DNA of 5,271 nt from Spirochaetaceae bacterium (GCA_031268255.1 JAIRXO010000144.1:1-5271), one strand, 5' to 3'; shown: positions 1-5,271, counted from the first letter of the stretch. Numbers and translations: made by a program. Notes: generated by a model not told the origin, from the sequence alone.

Positions 1-38
1 TGTGGTTATATTCGTATTGGGGCGGCCCTTATCGGGGC

Positions 39-117
39 GGCGGCCCTTCGAAACGCAAAGGCATACCGTGGCCTTAGTTTGGCCTACGCCGTGCCGCATA
101 TTTTCATCAAACCCGCT
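39..117. repeat. 79-bp repeat, copy 1, with internal hairpin
   Basis: This copy matches 160-238 at every position except one (A at 100 versus T at 221). It contains an imperfect inverted repeat: GGCATACCGTGGCC (60-73), a 7-nt loop (74-80) and GGCCTACGCCGTGCC (81-95). The inner stem pairs CGTGGCC with GGCC-ACG around a bulged T, and the outer stem pairs GGCA with TGCC plus one wobble, separated by a small internal loop. The form resembles REP-like hairpin repeats, but I cannot assign it to a named family. Confidence 0.85.
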
Positions 118-159
118 AAGAACTCGCTCACGCGAGGGAGGGCTCGCGGGATTCTATCG

Positions 160-238
160 GGCGGCCCTTCGAAACGCAAAGGCATACCGTGGCCTTAGTT
201 TGGCCTACGCCGTGCCGCATTTTTTCATCAAACCCGCT
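160..238. repeat. 79-bp repeat, copy 2, with internal hairpin
   Basis: This is the second copy of the 39-117 repeat in direct orientation, offset by 121 bp. The hairpin lies at 181-216 with no changes in either arm. The single mismatch lies outside the hairpin, in the T-rich stretch that follows it, so the stem is fully preserved between copies. This could reflect recent duplication or selection on structure; two copies cannot separate the two. Confidence 0.85.
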
Positions 239-269
239 CATTGAATCGCGGGATTCCATCGGGCGGGGC

Positions 270-300
270 TTATTTTTATCAAAAACTGTGGTATTATAAT
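270..300 (+). promoter_or_regulatory. Probable sigma70-type promoter of the lipoprotein operon
   Basis: A perfect -10 consensus TATAAT occupies 295-300. The overlapping TATTAT at 292-297 is preceded by TGG, so an extended -10 reading is also possible. No good -35 is seen at 17-nt spacing: the region holds only T-rich sequence (TTATTTTTA, 270-278). The site directly follows the repeat array and sits 33 nt before the first start codon. It is the only clear promoter-like site in the window, so it probably drives all four genes. Transcription would start near 306-308. Confidence 0.65.
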
Positions 301-303
301 GGG

Positions 304-320
304 TACGAAAAAGTTTCGTG
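304..320 (+). promoter_or_regulatory. 5'-leader hairpin or operator next to the RBS
   Basis: ACGAAA (305-310), AAG (311-313) and TTTCGT (314-319) form a perfect 6-bp inverted repeat with a 3-nt loop, extended by a T-G wobble between 304 and 320. It lies between the -10 box and the Shine-Dalgarno sequence, so it would form at or near the 5' end of the mRNA and abut the ribosome binding site. It could stabilise the transcript end, modulate translation or bind a repressor as DNA. No T-run follows, so it is not a terminator. Confidence 0.45.
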
Positions 321-324
321 GAGG
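320..324 (+). promoter_or_regulatory. Ribosome binding site of the LpoB-like gene
   Basis: GGAGG lies 8 nt before the ATG at 333. The spacing is good and this fixes the start of the first gene. Its first G is also the last base of the leader hairpin, so folding of the hairpin could affect access to the site. Confidence 0.8.
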
Positions 325-332
325 TTTTATAA

Positions 333-938
333 ATGAAGATCAGGTTTTTTGCGGTTCTGTGCGCCGCTGTGGTTCTGTCTCTGGGTTCCTGCGGGACTAC
401 CAAGGTTACCCGGGTTGACGCTGATACCCAGGTTGATTTAAGCGGCTACTGGAATGATACTGATGTAAGGATAGTATGCGATGGTCTCATACGGGATTGT
501 CTGGATTCGCCGAGGATTGCCCAGGTCAGCGCCCGGAAGGCGGGGCTTCCGGTTATTATCGTGGGGAATTTCCGCAATGACAGTGATGAGCATATTGAGA
601 CGGAGATTATCTCCCTGCGCATGGAGGCTGCCATACTTAACTCAGGCCGCGCCGATTTTGTGGCCAGCGGTTCCCTCAGGGATGATATACGCCAGGAAAG
701 GCAGGAGCAGCAGTCCTGGGCCAGCGAGGAGACGGTCAAGGCTCTGGCAAACGAGACTGGCGCTGATTTTTACCTCTCGGGCAGGGTAAAAACCATTGTG
801 GACAGGGCGGGCAATACCGCGCTCAGGACCTATTTTGTGTATGCCGAGCTTACCGAAATCGAAAGCAACCGGAGAATCTGGATAGGCGAAAACAGCGACA
901 TCAAGAAGATCATCAAAAATCCCGGCGCCAGGTTCTGA
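333..938 (+). CDS. LpoB-like lipoprotein (penicillin-binding protein activator family)
   Basis: A 201-residue predicted lipoprotein. Residues 1-19 are a signal peptide (K2, R4, then a hydrophobic stretch) ending in lipobox L17-G18-S19 before the lipidated C20. The mature part reads as the LpoB fold: a Y39-W40-N-D-T-D start, a strand with G78-N79-F80-R-N-D, a helix, the G143-A144-D145-F146 and L148-S-G strands, and a late I182-W183-I-G strand followed by I190-K-K. In Escherichia coli, LpoB is an outer-membrane lipoprotein that crosses the peptidoglycan to stimulate PBP1b. Here only about 18 residues separate the lipid anchor from the folded domain, against a long disordered tether in the enterobacterial protein, so the same reach is doubtful. 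Residue +2 is Gly, with no Asp inner-membrane retention signal by the E. coli rule; spirochaete sorting rules differ. The ATG is supported by GGAGG. The next gene follows after 27 nt. Family assignment is fairly secure; direct PBP activation is not shown. Confidence 0.8.
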   Translation: MKIRFFAVLCAAVVLSLGSCGTTKVTRVDADTQVDLSGYWNDTDVRIVCDGLIRDCLDSPRIAQVSARKAGLPVIIVGNFRNDSDEHIETEIISLRMEAAILNSGRADFVASGSLRDDIRQERQEQQSWASEETVKALANETGADFYLSGRVKTIVDRAGNTALRTYFVYAELTEIESNRRIWIGENSDIKKIIKNPGARF

Positions 939-965
939 TACCTGGGCTTTCCACAGGGTTCCCTT

Positions 966-2252
966 TTGAAAAACCGGCTTCCCGCGCTGTGTGCGGTCAT
1001 GGTTCTCTGTTCCTGCGCGTCTACCAGCCATTATAAGGCGGTGGACAAGGAACTGCTCAAGGGGGACTACAGGAACGCCTACGCTTCCCTCGAATCCTCA
1101 AAAAAAGCGTACCGGGACAAGGACAAGGTTCTCTATTACCTTGATCTGGGTATGCTTGCCCATTACGCGGGGGATTACAGCGAATCGTCGCGGCTGCTCC
1201 AGGACGGGGAGCGGGCCATAGAGGATGCCTATTCCACGAGCATCACCCAGACGGCGGGAACTTTCCTGGTCAATGACATGACCCTGGAATATTCGGGCGA
1301 GGACTATGAGGATGTGTACCTCAATGCATTTAACGCCCTGAATTACTATCATCAGGGGTCTCTGGAGGACGCCCTGGTCGAAATCAGGCGTCTTAACAAC
1401 AAGCTCCAGTTTCTCGCGGGTAAATACGGCCTGATGATCACCAATCTGCAAAAGACCGCCCTGGAGGGGTCGCAGGCCATTCCCTTTGATCCTTCGACAG
1501 TACAGGTGAATTTTACCAATTCGGCCCTGGCAAGGTATTTGGGTATGCTTTTTTACCGAGGCGCTGGCCTCTGGGATGACGCGAGGATAGACCGGGACCA
1601 GGTAAAAATCGCCTTCGCGAACCAACCCGAAGTGTACCCCTTTGCCCTGCCCTCCACGCTTGATGATGAACTTAATTATCCCCGGGACATGGTCCGTTTT
1701 AACGCGGTAGCCTTTACGGGGCTTTCTCCGGTAAAAAGCGCCAGCGACATGCGCATCCCCATAAGTAATTCCGCCTGGGTCAAGATATCCCTGCCCGAAA
1801 TCAACGCGCGGCCTTCCCTTGTCAGCTCCGCCGAAGTGGTGTTTGACAGCGGCGAGCGGCTTGCCCTTGAACCCATTGAGGATATCAGTGCTGTCGCCCG
1901 GGAAACTTTCAAGCAAAAGGCGGGAATGATATATCTCAGGTCAAGCATACGGGCCATTACCAAGGGCGTTACCGCCGCGGTGCTCAGTGATTCTGACAAT
2001 TCCGGCGCCTCGATTCTTTTGGGGCTTCTCACCCAGGTGTACGCCGAGGTAAGCGAACAGGCCGATCTCCGCATTTCCCGTTATTTTCCCGGCAGGGCCC
2101 TTGTGGGCGGCATCACCCTTACTCCGGGAACCTATTCCTATACCGTAAACTTTTATGATCATTCGGGCAGCATCATCCAGAGCAGCCGCTTTTTGGATGT
2201 GGAAATACGAAACCAGGGGTTAAACCTGACAGAGGTGCTATGTCTAAAATAA
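966..2252 (+). CDS. COG3014-type lipoprotein with TPR-like helices
   Basis: A 428-residue predicted lipoprotein of unknown biochemical function. The TTG at 966 is the only in-frame start that preserves the full signal peptide (K2, R4, hydrophobic to L14-C15-S16) before C17; it has a weak AGGG at 955-958. The N-terminal half is helical and TPR-like: one repeat near 60-82 (L-A-H-Y-A-G-D-Y-S-E-S) and another near 121-147, where N123-A-L-N-Y-Y and A136-L-V-E-I-R-R match what I recall as the signature of COG3014 proteins. The second half is strand-rich, with F250-T-G-L-S-P-V-K, A366-D-L-R and a C-terminal L385-T-P-G-T-Y element. As I know the family, these proteins are often encoded beside LpoB-like and LPP20 proteins, as here, which suggests a scaffold role in a shared envelope complex. 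The end overlaps the next gene by 13 nt, suggesting translational coupling. Family call from motif memory only. Confidence 0.75.
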   Translation: MKNRLPALCAVMVLCSCASTSHYKAVDKELLKGDYRNAYASLESSKKAYRDKDKVLYYLDLGMLAHYAGDYSESSRLLQDGERAIEDAYSTSITQTAGTFLVNDMTLEYSGEDYEDVYLNAFNALNYYHQGSLEDALVEIRRLNNKLQFLAGKYGLMITNLQKTALEGSQAIPFDPSTVQVNFTNSALARYLGMLFYRGAGLWDDARIDRDQVKIAFANQPEVYPFALPSTLDDELNYPRDMVRFNAVAFTGLSPVKSASDMRIPISNSAWVKISLPEINARPSLVSSAEVVFDSGERLALEPIEDISAVARETFKQKAGMIYLRSSIRAITKGVTAAVLSDSDNSGASILLGLLTQVYAEVSEQADLRISRYFPGRALVGGITLTPGTYSYTVNFYDHSGSIIQSSRFLDVEIRNQGLNLTEVLCLK

Positions 2253-3310
2253 AGTCAATGTTGAAGCCAGCCCGCGTGCTGTGCGCCATCGTACTCTTCT
2301 GGTCCTGCGCGGGAGGGCCCGCCGTCCAGGAGCATCAGCGTTCCGCCGAGCCCCAATGGGTTCTCAATCCCTCCTCCGTGTATGACGAGGGCAGGTATAT
2401 ATCGGCGCTGGGTTTCGGCGGCGACCGCGCCCAGGCCGAAAAAAACGCCCTTGGTTCACTGACCGCTGTTTTCGGCCAGACAATAAAGGGCGAGACCAGG
2501 GCCAGCTACCGTTATTCCGAGGCGGTAGACGAAGGTATATTTAACGCGGAAGAAAACCGGGAGATAGAAAACGCCGTTAAAACTTCTTTTGCCATGGATA
2601 CCCTTATCGGCGCCGAAATACGGGATTACTGGTTTGACGGCGTGGACACCCACTATGCCGTGGCGGTGATGGAAAAACTTAAATGCGGCATACGGTACAA
2701 TGACCTTGTTGAATCCAACGAGCGCGTTATCAGAAACCTCACCGATTTTCCGCCTGAGAGGCGCGATACCCTTGAGGCCTATGCGCGCTACGGCCTTGCC
2801 GCCACCATAGCCGATGCCAACGTGGTATTTGTCAATGTCCTTTCGGTGCTGAATCCGGCAAGCGCCGCGGCGTTCAGGACTACCCTCAGGCGCGGCGAGG
2901 ACTACCGCATCATCCAGGGCGAAATAGCCCGGAATATTCCCATTGACGTGGCCGTTGACCAGGACAGGAGCGACAGGCTGCGCGCCGCCTTTGCCGTCGC
3001 CTTTTCGCTCGCTGGCTTCGGGACAGGATCGGGAAACAGCCCCTACCGCATGGAGGTATCCCTTTCTTTAAGCCCGCTTGATCTTCCGGGCAACAGCAAT
3101 GTCTTTGTCCGCTACATCGTCTCGGGAAAGCTCATAGAGATGAGGACAGGGAACGAGGTTTTCCCCTTCACCATAAGCGGGAGGGAGGGCCATCTTTCCA
3201 CAGGAGAAGCCGAAAACCGGGCCTTACGGGTTATCGAACAGAAAATAAGGGACGATTTCGGCGCTGAATTCGCCGCGTACCTTGAGAGCTTGTCGGCAAA
3301 GGGACAGTAG
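2240..3310 (+). CDS. LPP20-family lipoprotein with LpoB/TolB-N-like C-terminal domain
   Basis: A 356-residue predicted lipoprotein. The signal peptide ends L19-F20-W21-S22 before C23, a relaxed spirochaete-type lipobox. Residues 38-145 fit the LPP20 domain: P38-x-W40-V41, Y53-I-S-A-L-G-F-G, then a helix with A64, A66 and A70, and the strand Y139-A-V-A-V-M-E. A helical middle region (155-215) follows. Residues 233-340 look like an alpha/beta domain similar to the LpoB-like neighbour, including G284-N285 and L298-x-E300. An LPP20-like domain followed by a TolB-N-like domain recalls the N and middle domains of FlgT, a flagellar H-ring protein; this is inference. The ATG at 2240 lies inside the preceding gene with GAGG at 2232-2235, rather close. 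M7 (2258) would also leave a working 16-residue signal peptide but has no better ribosome site. Lipidation and LPP20 are well supported; cellular role unknown. Confidence 0.8.
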   Translation: MSKIKSMLKPARVLCAIVLFWSCAGGPAVQEHQRSAEPQWVLNPSSVYDEGRYISALGFGGDRAQAEKNALGSLTAVFGQTIKGETRASYRYSEAVDEGIFNAEENREIENAVKTSFAMDTLIGAEIRDYWFDGVDTHYAVAVMEKLKCGIRYNDLVESNERVIRNLTDFPPERRDTLEAYARYGLAATIADANVVFVNVLSVLNPASAAAFRTTLRRGEDYRIIQGEIARNIPIDVAVDQDRSDRLRAAFAVAFSLAGFGTGSGNSPYRMEVSLSLSPLDLPGNSNVFVRYIVSGKLIEMRTGNEVFPFTISGREGHLSTGEAENRALRVIEQKIRDDFGAEFAAYLESLSAKGQ

Positions 3311-3327
3311 CCGGTCAGACGGCTTTT
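3309..3327 (+). terminator. Weak terminator-like hairpin between lipoprotein genes and ATPase gene
   Basis: AGCCG (3309-3313), a 6-nt loop (3314-3319) and CGGCT (3320-3324) form a 5-bp stem whose last base begins TTTTAT (3324-3329). It overlaps the stop codon of the LPP20 gene. The stem is short, so at most partial termination is expected; it could lower the amount of ATPase message relative to the lipoprotein message. It may also be chance. Confidence 0.3.
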
Positions 3328-3332
3328 ATCGC

Positions 3333-3340
3333 AAAGGAGG
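3333..3340 (+). promoter_or_regulatory. Strong ribosome binding site of the ATPase gene
   Basis: AAAGGAGG is a near-perfect anti-16S match, ending 5 nt before a TTG codon at 3346. It decides the start: no in-frame ATG or GTG lies at a suitable distance. It is the strongest ribosome site in the window and serves a gene with a non-ATG start, so the ATPase can be translated independently of the upstream genes. Confidence 0.8.
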
Positions 3341-3345
3341 CCTCA

Positions 3346-5112
3346 TTGGCCAGCAACGGGCATACAGAACAGCTTATAAAAAAAGACCTTGACTTTATAA
3401 AGATACTTCCCGCCTGGGCGCAGGAACTATCGTACAAATACGGTTCAAAAACCACCAATCTGTACCTGCTGCACGGAAACATCAGGGACCTCCTTCCTCA
3501 CAAGATGCACGAGGGCCAGTTTATCTTTGTCCGTATTCAGGACTACATATCCGACGTGCTTTTCGGGATGCGGGACATCATTGTTTTTTATGACCGTTCA
3601 AGCGGCATCTCATTTTGCACCCCCGAAATGGCAAATGATTACCAGAAAGTCATGCGGGCCCGCTTCCCCGATGTGCTTGACGACGACCTGGTTTCTACCG
3701 ATCCCGAAACGAGCTTTCCCTATCTCGAAAAATATTTTTTGATGAATATCCCCCAGAAGAAACGCATTGTGTTTATTCTGGATTATGCCGAAACCCTGGT
3801 TCCCGCCGGGGACCTCATACGGCTTTCCGAGGAGGACCGCTACTGCCTGGTAACGCTTAACCGCTGGTCCCATGACCCCATTTTCACCGAAGGGGATGTG
3901 TCGGTGATACTCCTCACCGAAAACCTTACCGATATTTCATCGCGGCTGATTAGTTCTCCCGCCACGGTAAAAGTCGAAATCCCCATACCCGATGAGGCGG
4001 TGCGCACAAAATTTCTTTATTCCCTTGAACGCATGGGCAAACTTCTTGTGGATCGTGCCCTTAATCCCGAACGCATAGCCGCGGTTACCAGCGGGCTTAA
4101 CCTTATGAACCTTAACCGCATGGTCATGGAGAGTTACGAAGAGGACGCTCCCTTAAACATGGAATTCATCATAAAAAAGAAAAAGTCCATCATAGAGAAC
4201 GAGGCGGCGGGTCTCCTTGAGTTTATGGACACGGTCCGCGATCTTTCGCTGGTGTCGGGCCACGACTTTGTAAAAAAGCGTTTTAAGTGGGCATCCCGGG
4301 CCATTCATCACGGAAGGCTTGACGTACTCCCCATGGGCTACCTTATAGCGGGCCCTGTGGGAACAGGCAAAAGTTTTATAGTCAGCGCCTTTGCCGGCGA
4401 AATAGGCATCCCCATGGTCAAGTTCCGCAACTTCCGCTCCAAGTGGCAGGGCGACACCGAATCCAATCTGGAAAAGGTCCTTAACATACTCAAGGCCATG
4501 GCCCCGGTGGCGGTGATGATAGACGAGGCCGACGCCTTTCTTGGCAGCCGCGACCAGGAAGGGGACGCGGGAACCAGTAACCGCGTCTTTGCCCAGATAG
4601 CCAGTTTTATGGGCAATACCGAATACCGGGGAAAAATCATCTGGTTCCTCATTACCTGCAGGCCCGACCTCATCCCCATAGACTTAAAGCGCCAGGGCCG
4701 GGCCGAAGAACACCTGGCCCTCTTTTACCCCGAATCCGACATAGAAAGGGAGGCCCTCTTTAATACCCTGGTGCGCAAACTTGACCTTTCCATACGGCAG
4801 TTCCCTGTGTCCGAGCTGTTCAAAAAATTCCGCCATGAGTTTTCGGGCGCGGACCTTGAGGCGGTACTCATACGCGCCAAGCTCAGGGCCGCCATGAACG
4901 ACCGTACCTTTGTTACCCGCGATGACATGGAAGAAGTCATGAGCGACTTTGTGCCGCCCTCCTATCCCCACGAAATAGACCTGCAAAACCTGGTGGCCGT
5001 GCTGGAATGTACCTCAAAGGAAATGGTCCCCAAGCGTTTCCAGAACCTTGAACGCACCAAACTGGTCAGGGACATACAGGAACTTAAATCCCTCCTTGGG
5101 GAGCGGCCCTAG
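3346..5112 (+). CDS. AAA+ ATPase with degenerate N-terminal and active-type C-terminal modules
   Basis: A 588-residue protein without signal peptide or membrane segment, so cytoplasmic. The C-terminal module (about 295-535) is a classical AAA domain: Walker A G336-P-V-G-T-G-K342-S343, a pore-loop-1-like segment S365-K-W-Q-G-D-T, Walker B V390-M-I-D393-E394-A-D, a sensor-1 segment with T437-C438-R-P (Cys where Asn is usual), a G451-R452 arginine-finger position and sensor 2 F499-S-G-A-D-L. The N-terminal module (about 15-270) looks like a decayed AAA domain: strand L40-L-L-H-G-N without a P-loop, Walker-B-like I144-L-D146-Y-A-E149, and sensor-like L190-T-E-N193 followed by S199-R200. A degenerate N-terminal plus intact C-terminal module is reminiscent of Ycf46-type ATPases. 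The K-W pore residues resemble Vps4/katanin-clade remodelling enzymes, suggesting it threads or remodels a protein or complex; the substrate is unknown. It follows the lipoprotein genes by 35 nt in the same direction. ATPase activity is likely; any link with the lipoproteins is inferred. Confidence 0.85.
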   Translation: MASNGHTEQLIKKDLDFIKILPAWAQELSYKYGSKTTNLYLLHGNIRDLLPHKMHEGQFIFVRIQDYISDVLFGMRDIIVFYDRSSGISFCTPEMANDYQKVMRARFPDVLDDDLVSTDPETSFPYLEKYFLMNIPQKKRIVFILDYAETLVPAGDLIRLSEEDRYCLVTLNRWSHDPIFTEGDVSVILLTENLTDISSRLISSPATVKVEIPIPDEAVRTKFLYSLERMGKLLVDRALNPERIAAVTSGLNLMNLNRMVMESYEEDAPLNMEFIIKKKKSIIENEAAGLLEFMDTVRDLSLVSGHDFVKKRFKWASRAIHHGRLDVLPMGYLIAGPVGTGKSFIVSAFAGEIGIPMVKFRNFRSKWQGDTESNLEKVLNILKAMAPVAVMIDEADAFLGSRDQEGDAGTSNRVFAQIASFMGNTEYRGKIIWFLITCRPDLIPIDLKRQGRAEEHLALFYPESDIEREALFNTLVRKLDLSIRQFPVSELFKKFRHEFSGADLEAVLIRAKLRAAMNDRTFVTRDDMEEVMSDFVPPSYPHEIDLQNLVAVLECTSKEMVPKRFQNLERTKLVRDIQELKSLLGERP

Positions 5113-5271
5113 CTAGCCACTTTCCTACACGAGTACAAAGAAAAAAAAGAAGGGGGGCGCATTTCCTCACTGCCGCCTGCCGTTGCCGCACTCATCGTCG
5201 CGCCCGCCTACGGCGCAAACACGGTTTGCGCCTACCCCCCGCCCAATGAAAGCGCGCAAGCTAGCGCAGCG
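5113..5271. other. Non-coding right flank with purine tract
   Basis: No gene is seen here. After the ATPase stop there is an all-purine tract (5137-5157) containing eight A (5141-5148) and six G (5152-5157), then GC-rich sequence. CCGCCCAAT at 5239-5247 is the reverse complement of ATTGGGCGG, the unit-start motif of the left array. GCTAGC occurs at 5112-5117 and again at 5260-5265. No hairpin with a trailing T-run follows the ATPase gene, so no intrinsic terminator for the operon can be named. Confidence 0.6.
5212..5232. repeat. Perfect 9-bp inverted repeat in the right flank
   Basis: GGCGCAAAC (5212-5220) and GTTTGCGCC (5224-5232) are exact reverse complements around a 3-nt spacer ACG. The sequence after it is CCC-rich, and no T-run follows on either strand, so a classical intrinsic terminator is unlikely. 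A Rho-type or processing-related 3' stem, or a piece of an intergenic repeat, remain possible. Confidence 0.65.

Larger units (their letters stand above)
16..271. repeat. Degenerate tandem repeat array upstream of the operon
   Basis: This gene-free stretch is built from units that each begin with AT(C/T)GGG(G)CGG followed by CCCTT or a variant: a stub at 16-30, a unit at 31-155, a unit at 156-257 and a stub at 258-271. The second unit is about 20 bp shorter because the segment around 119-143 is absent. Both units end in TCGCGGGATTC(T/C) (144-154 and 246-256). Within the first unit, CTCGC (123-127), GCGAG (132-136) and CTCGC (143-147) can form two mutually exclusive 5-bp hairpins. Short open frames cross the array on both strands, but they just translate the repeat, have no good ribosome binding site and are not convincing genes. 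Function is unknown; an interspersed intergenic repeat family is the simplest reading. Confidence 0.8.

Noticed and set aside
39..238. CRISPR array
   Set aside because: Only two long copies (79 bp) with an internal hairpin and a 42-bp gap; repeat and spacer lengths do not fit, and no cas gene is present.
2..244. An 80-residue open frame on the + strand across the left flank
   Set aside because: It translates both copies of the non-coding repeat in different frames, reaches the window edge, and has no ribosome binding site or recognisable protein features.
128..403. A 91-residue open frame on the minus strand
   Set aside because: It runs antisense through the start and promoter of the LpoB-like gene and ends in repeat sequence; no ribosome site and no family resemblance.
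939..965. Terminator between the first two genes
   Set aside because: Only 4-bp pairings such as CCTG/CAGG can be drawn, without a convincing stem and T-run, so the two genes are treated as co-transcribed.
1098..1916. A 272-residue open frame on the minus strand
   Set aside because: Although long, it lies wholly antisense to the COG3014-type gene, whose signal peptide, motifs and operon position are convincing; the antisense translation shows no domain.
5137..5160. Intrinsic terminator for a minus-strand gene using the T-tract complementary to 5141-5148
   Set aside because: On the minus strand no adequate stem immediately precedes the tract, and no minus-strand gene is visible in the window.
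5112..5265. GCTAGC at 5112-5117 and 5260-5265 as target-site duplications of an inserted element
   Set aside because: The hexamer is palindromic, the interval is only about 140 bp with no transposase or terminal inverted repeats, and a chance recurrence is likely.

Overview
The window looks like chromosomal DNA from a spirochaete, most likely a Treponema of the moderate-GC termite-gut type. The genus is inferred from relaxed lipoprotein signal peptides (ends LGSC, LCSC and FWSC), TTG starts, gene content and mid-range base composition; no rRNA or housekeeping marker is present to prove it. All four convincing genes lie on the + strand and are tightly packed from 333 to 5112.

Layout. Positions 1-271 are non-coding and hold a degenerate tandem array: two nearly identical 79-bp copies, each with an imperfect hairpin, bounded by a recurring AT(C/T)GGG(G)CGG motif. 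A sigma70-type -10 box (TATAAT, 295-300) follows, then a perfect small hairpin and a Shine-Dalgarno sequence. Next come three lipoprotein genes: an LpoB-like protein (333-938), a COG3014-type protein with TPR-like helices (966-2252) and an LPP20-family protein (2240-3310, overlapping its predecessor by 13 nt). After 35 nt, with a weak terminator-like hairpin and the strongest ribosome binding site in the window, comes a 588-residue cytoplasmic AAA+ ATPase (3346-5112). The last 159 bases are non-coding, with a purine tract, a 9-bp inverted repeat and a reverse-strand copy of the left-flank motif.

How the genes may work together. The LpoB-like/COG3014/LPP20 trio is a conserved lipoprotein set as I know the families, and it probably forms an envelope complex. 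The LPP20 protein also appears to carry a C-terminal domain resembling its LpoB-like neighbour, giving an arrangement like the N and middle domains of the flagellar H-ring protein FlgT. The ATPase pairs a degenerate N-terminal AAA-like module lacking a P-loop with an active-looking C-terminal module carrying a KW pore-loop-like motif and an unusual cysteine at the sensor-1 position. Its inclusion behind the lipoprotein genes is the least explained part of the window; a functional link is inferred from co-orientation only.
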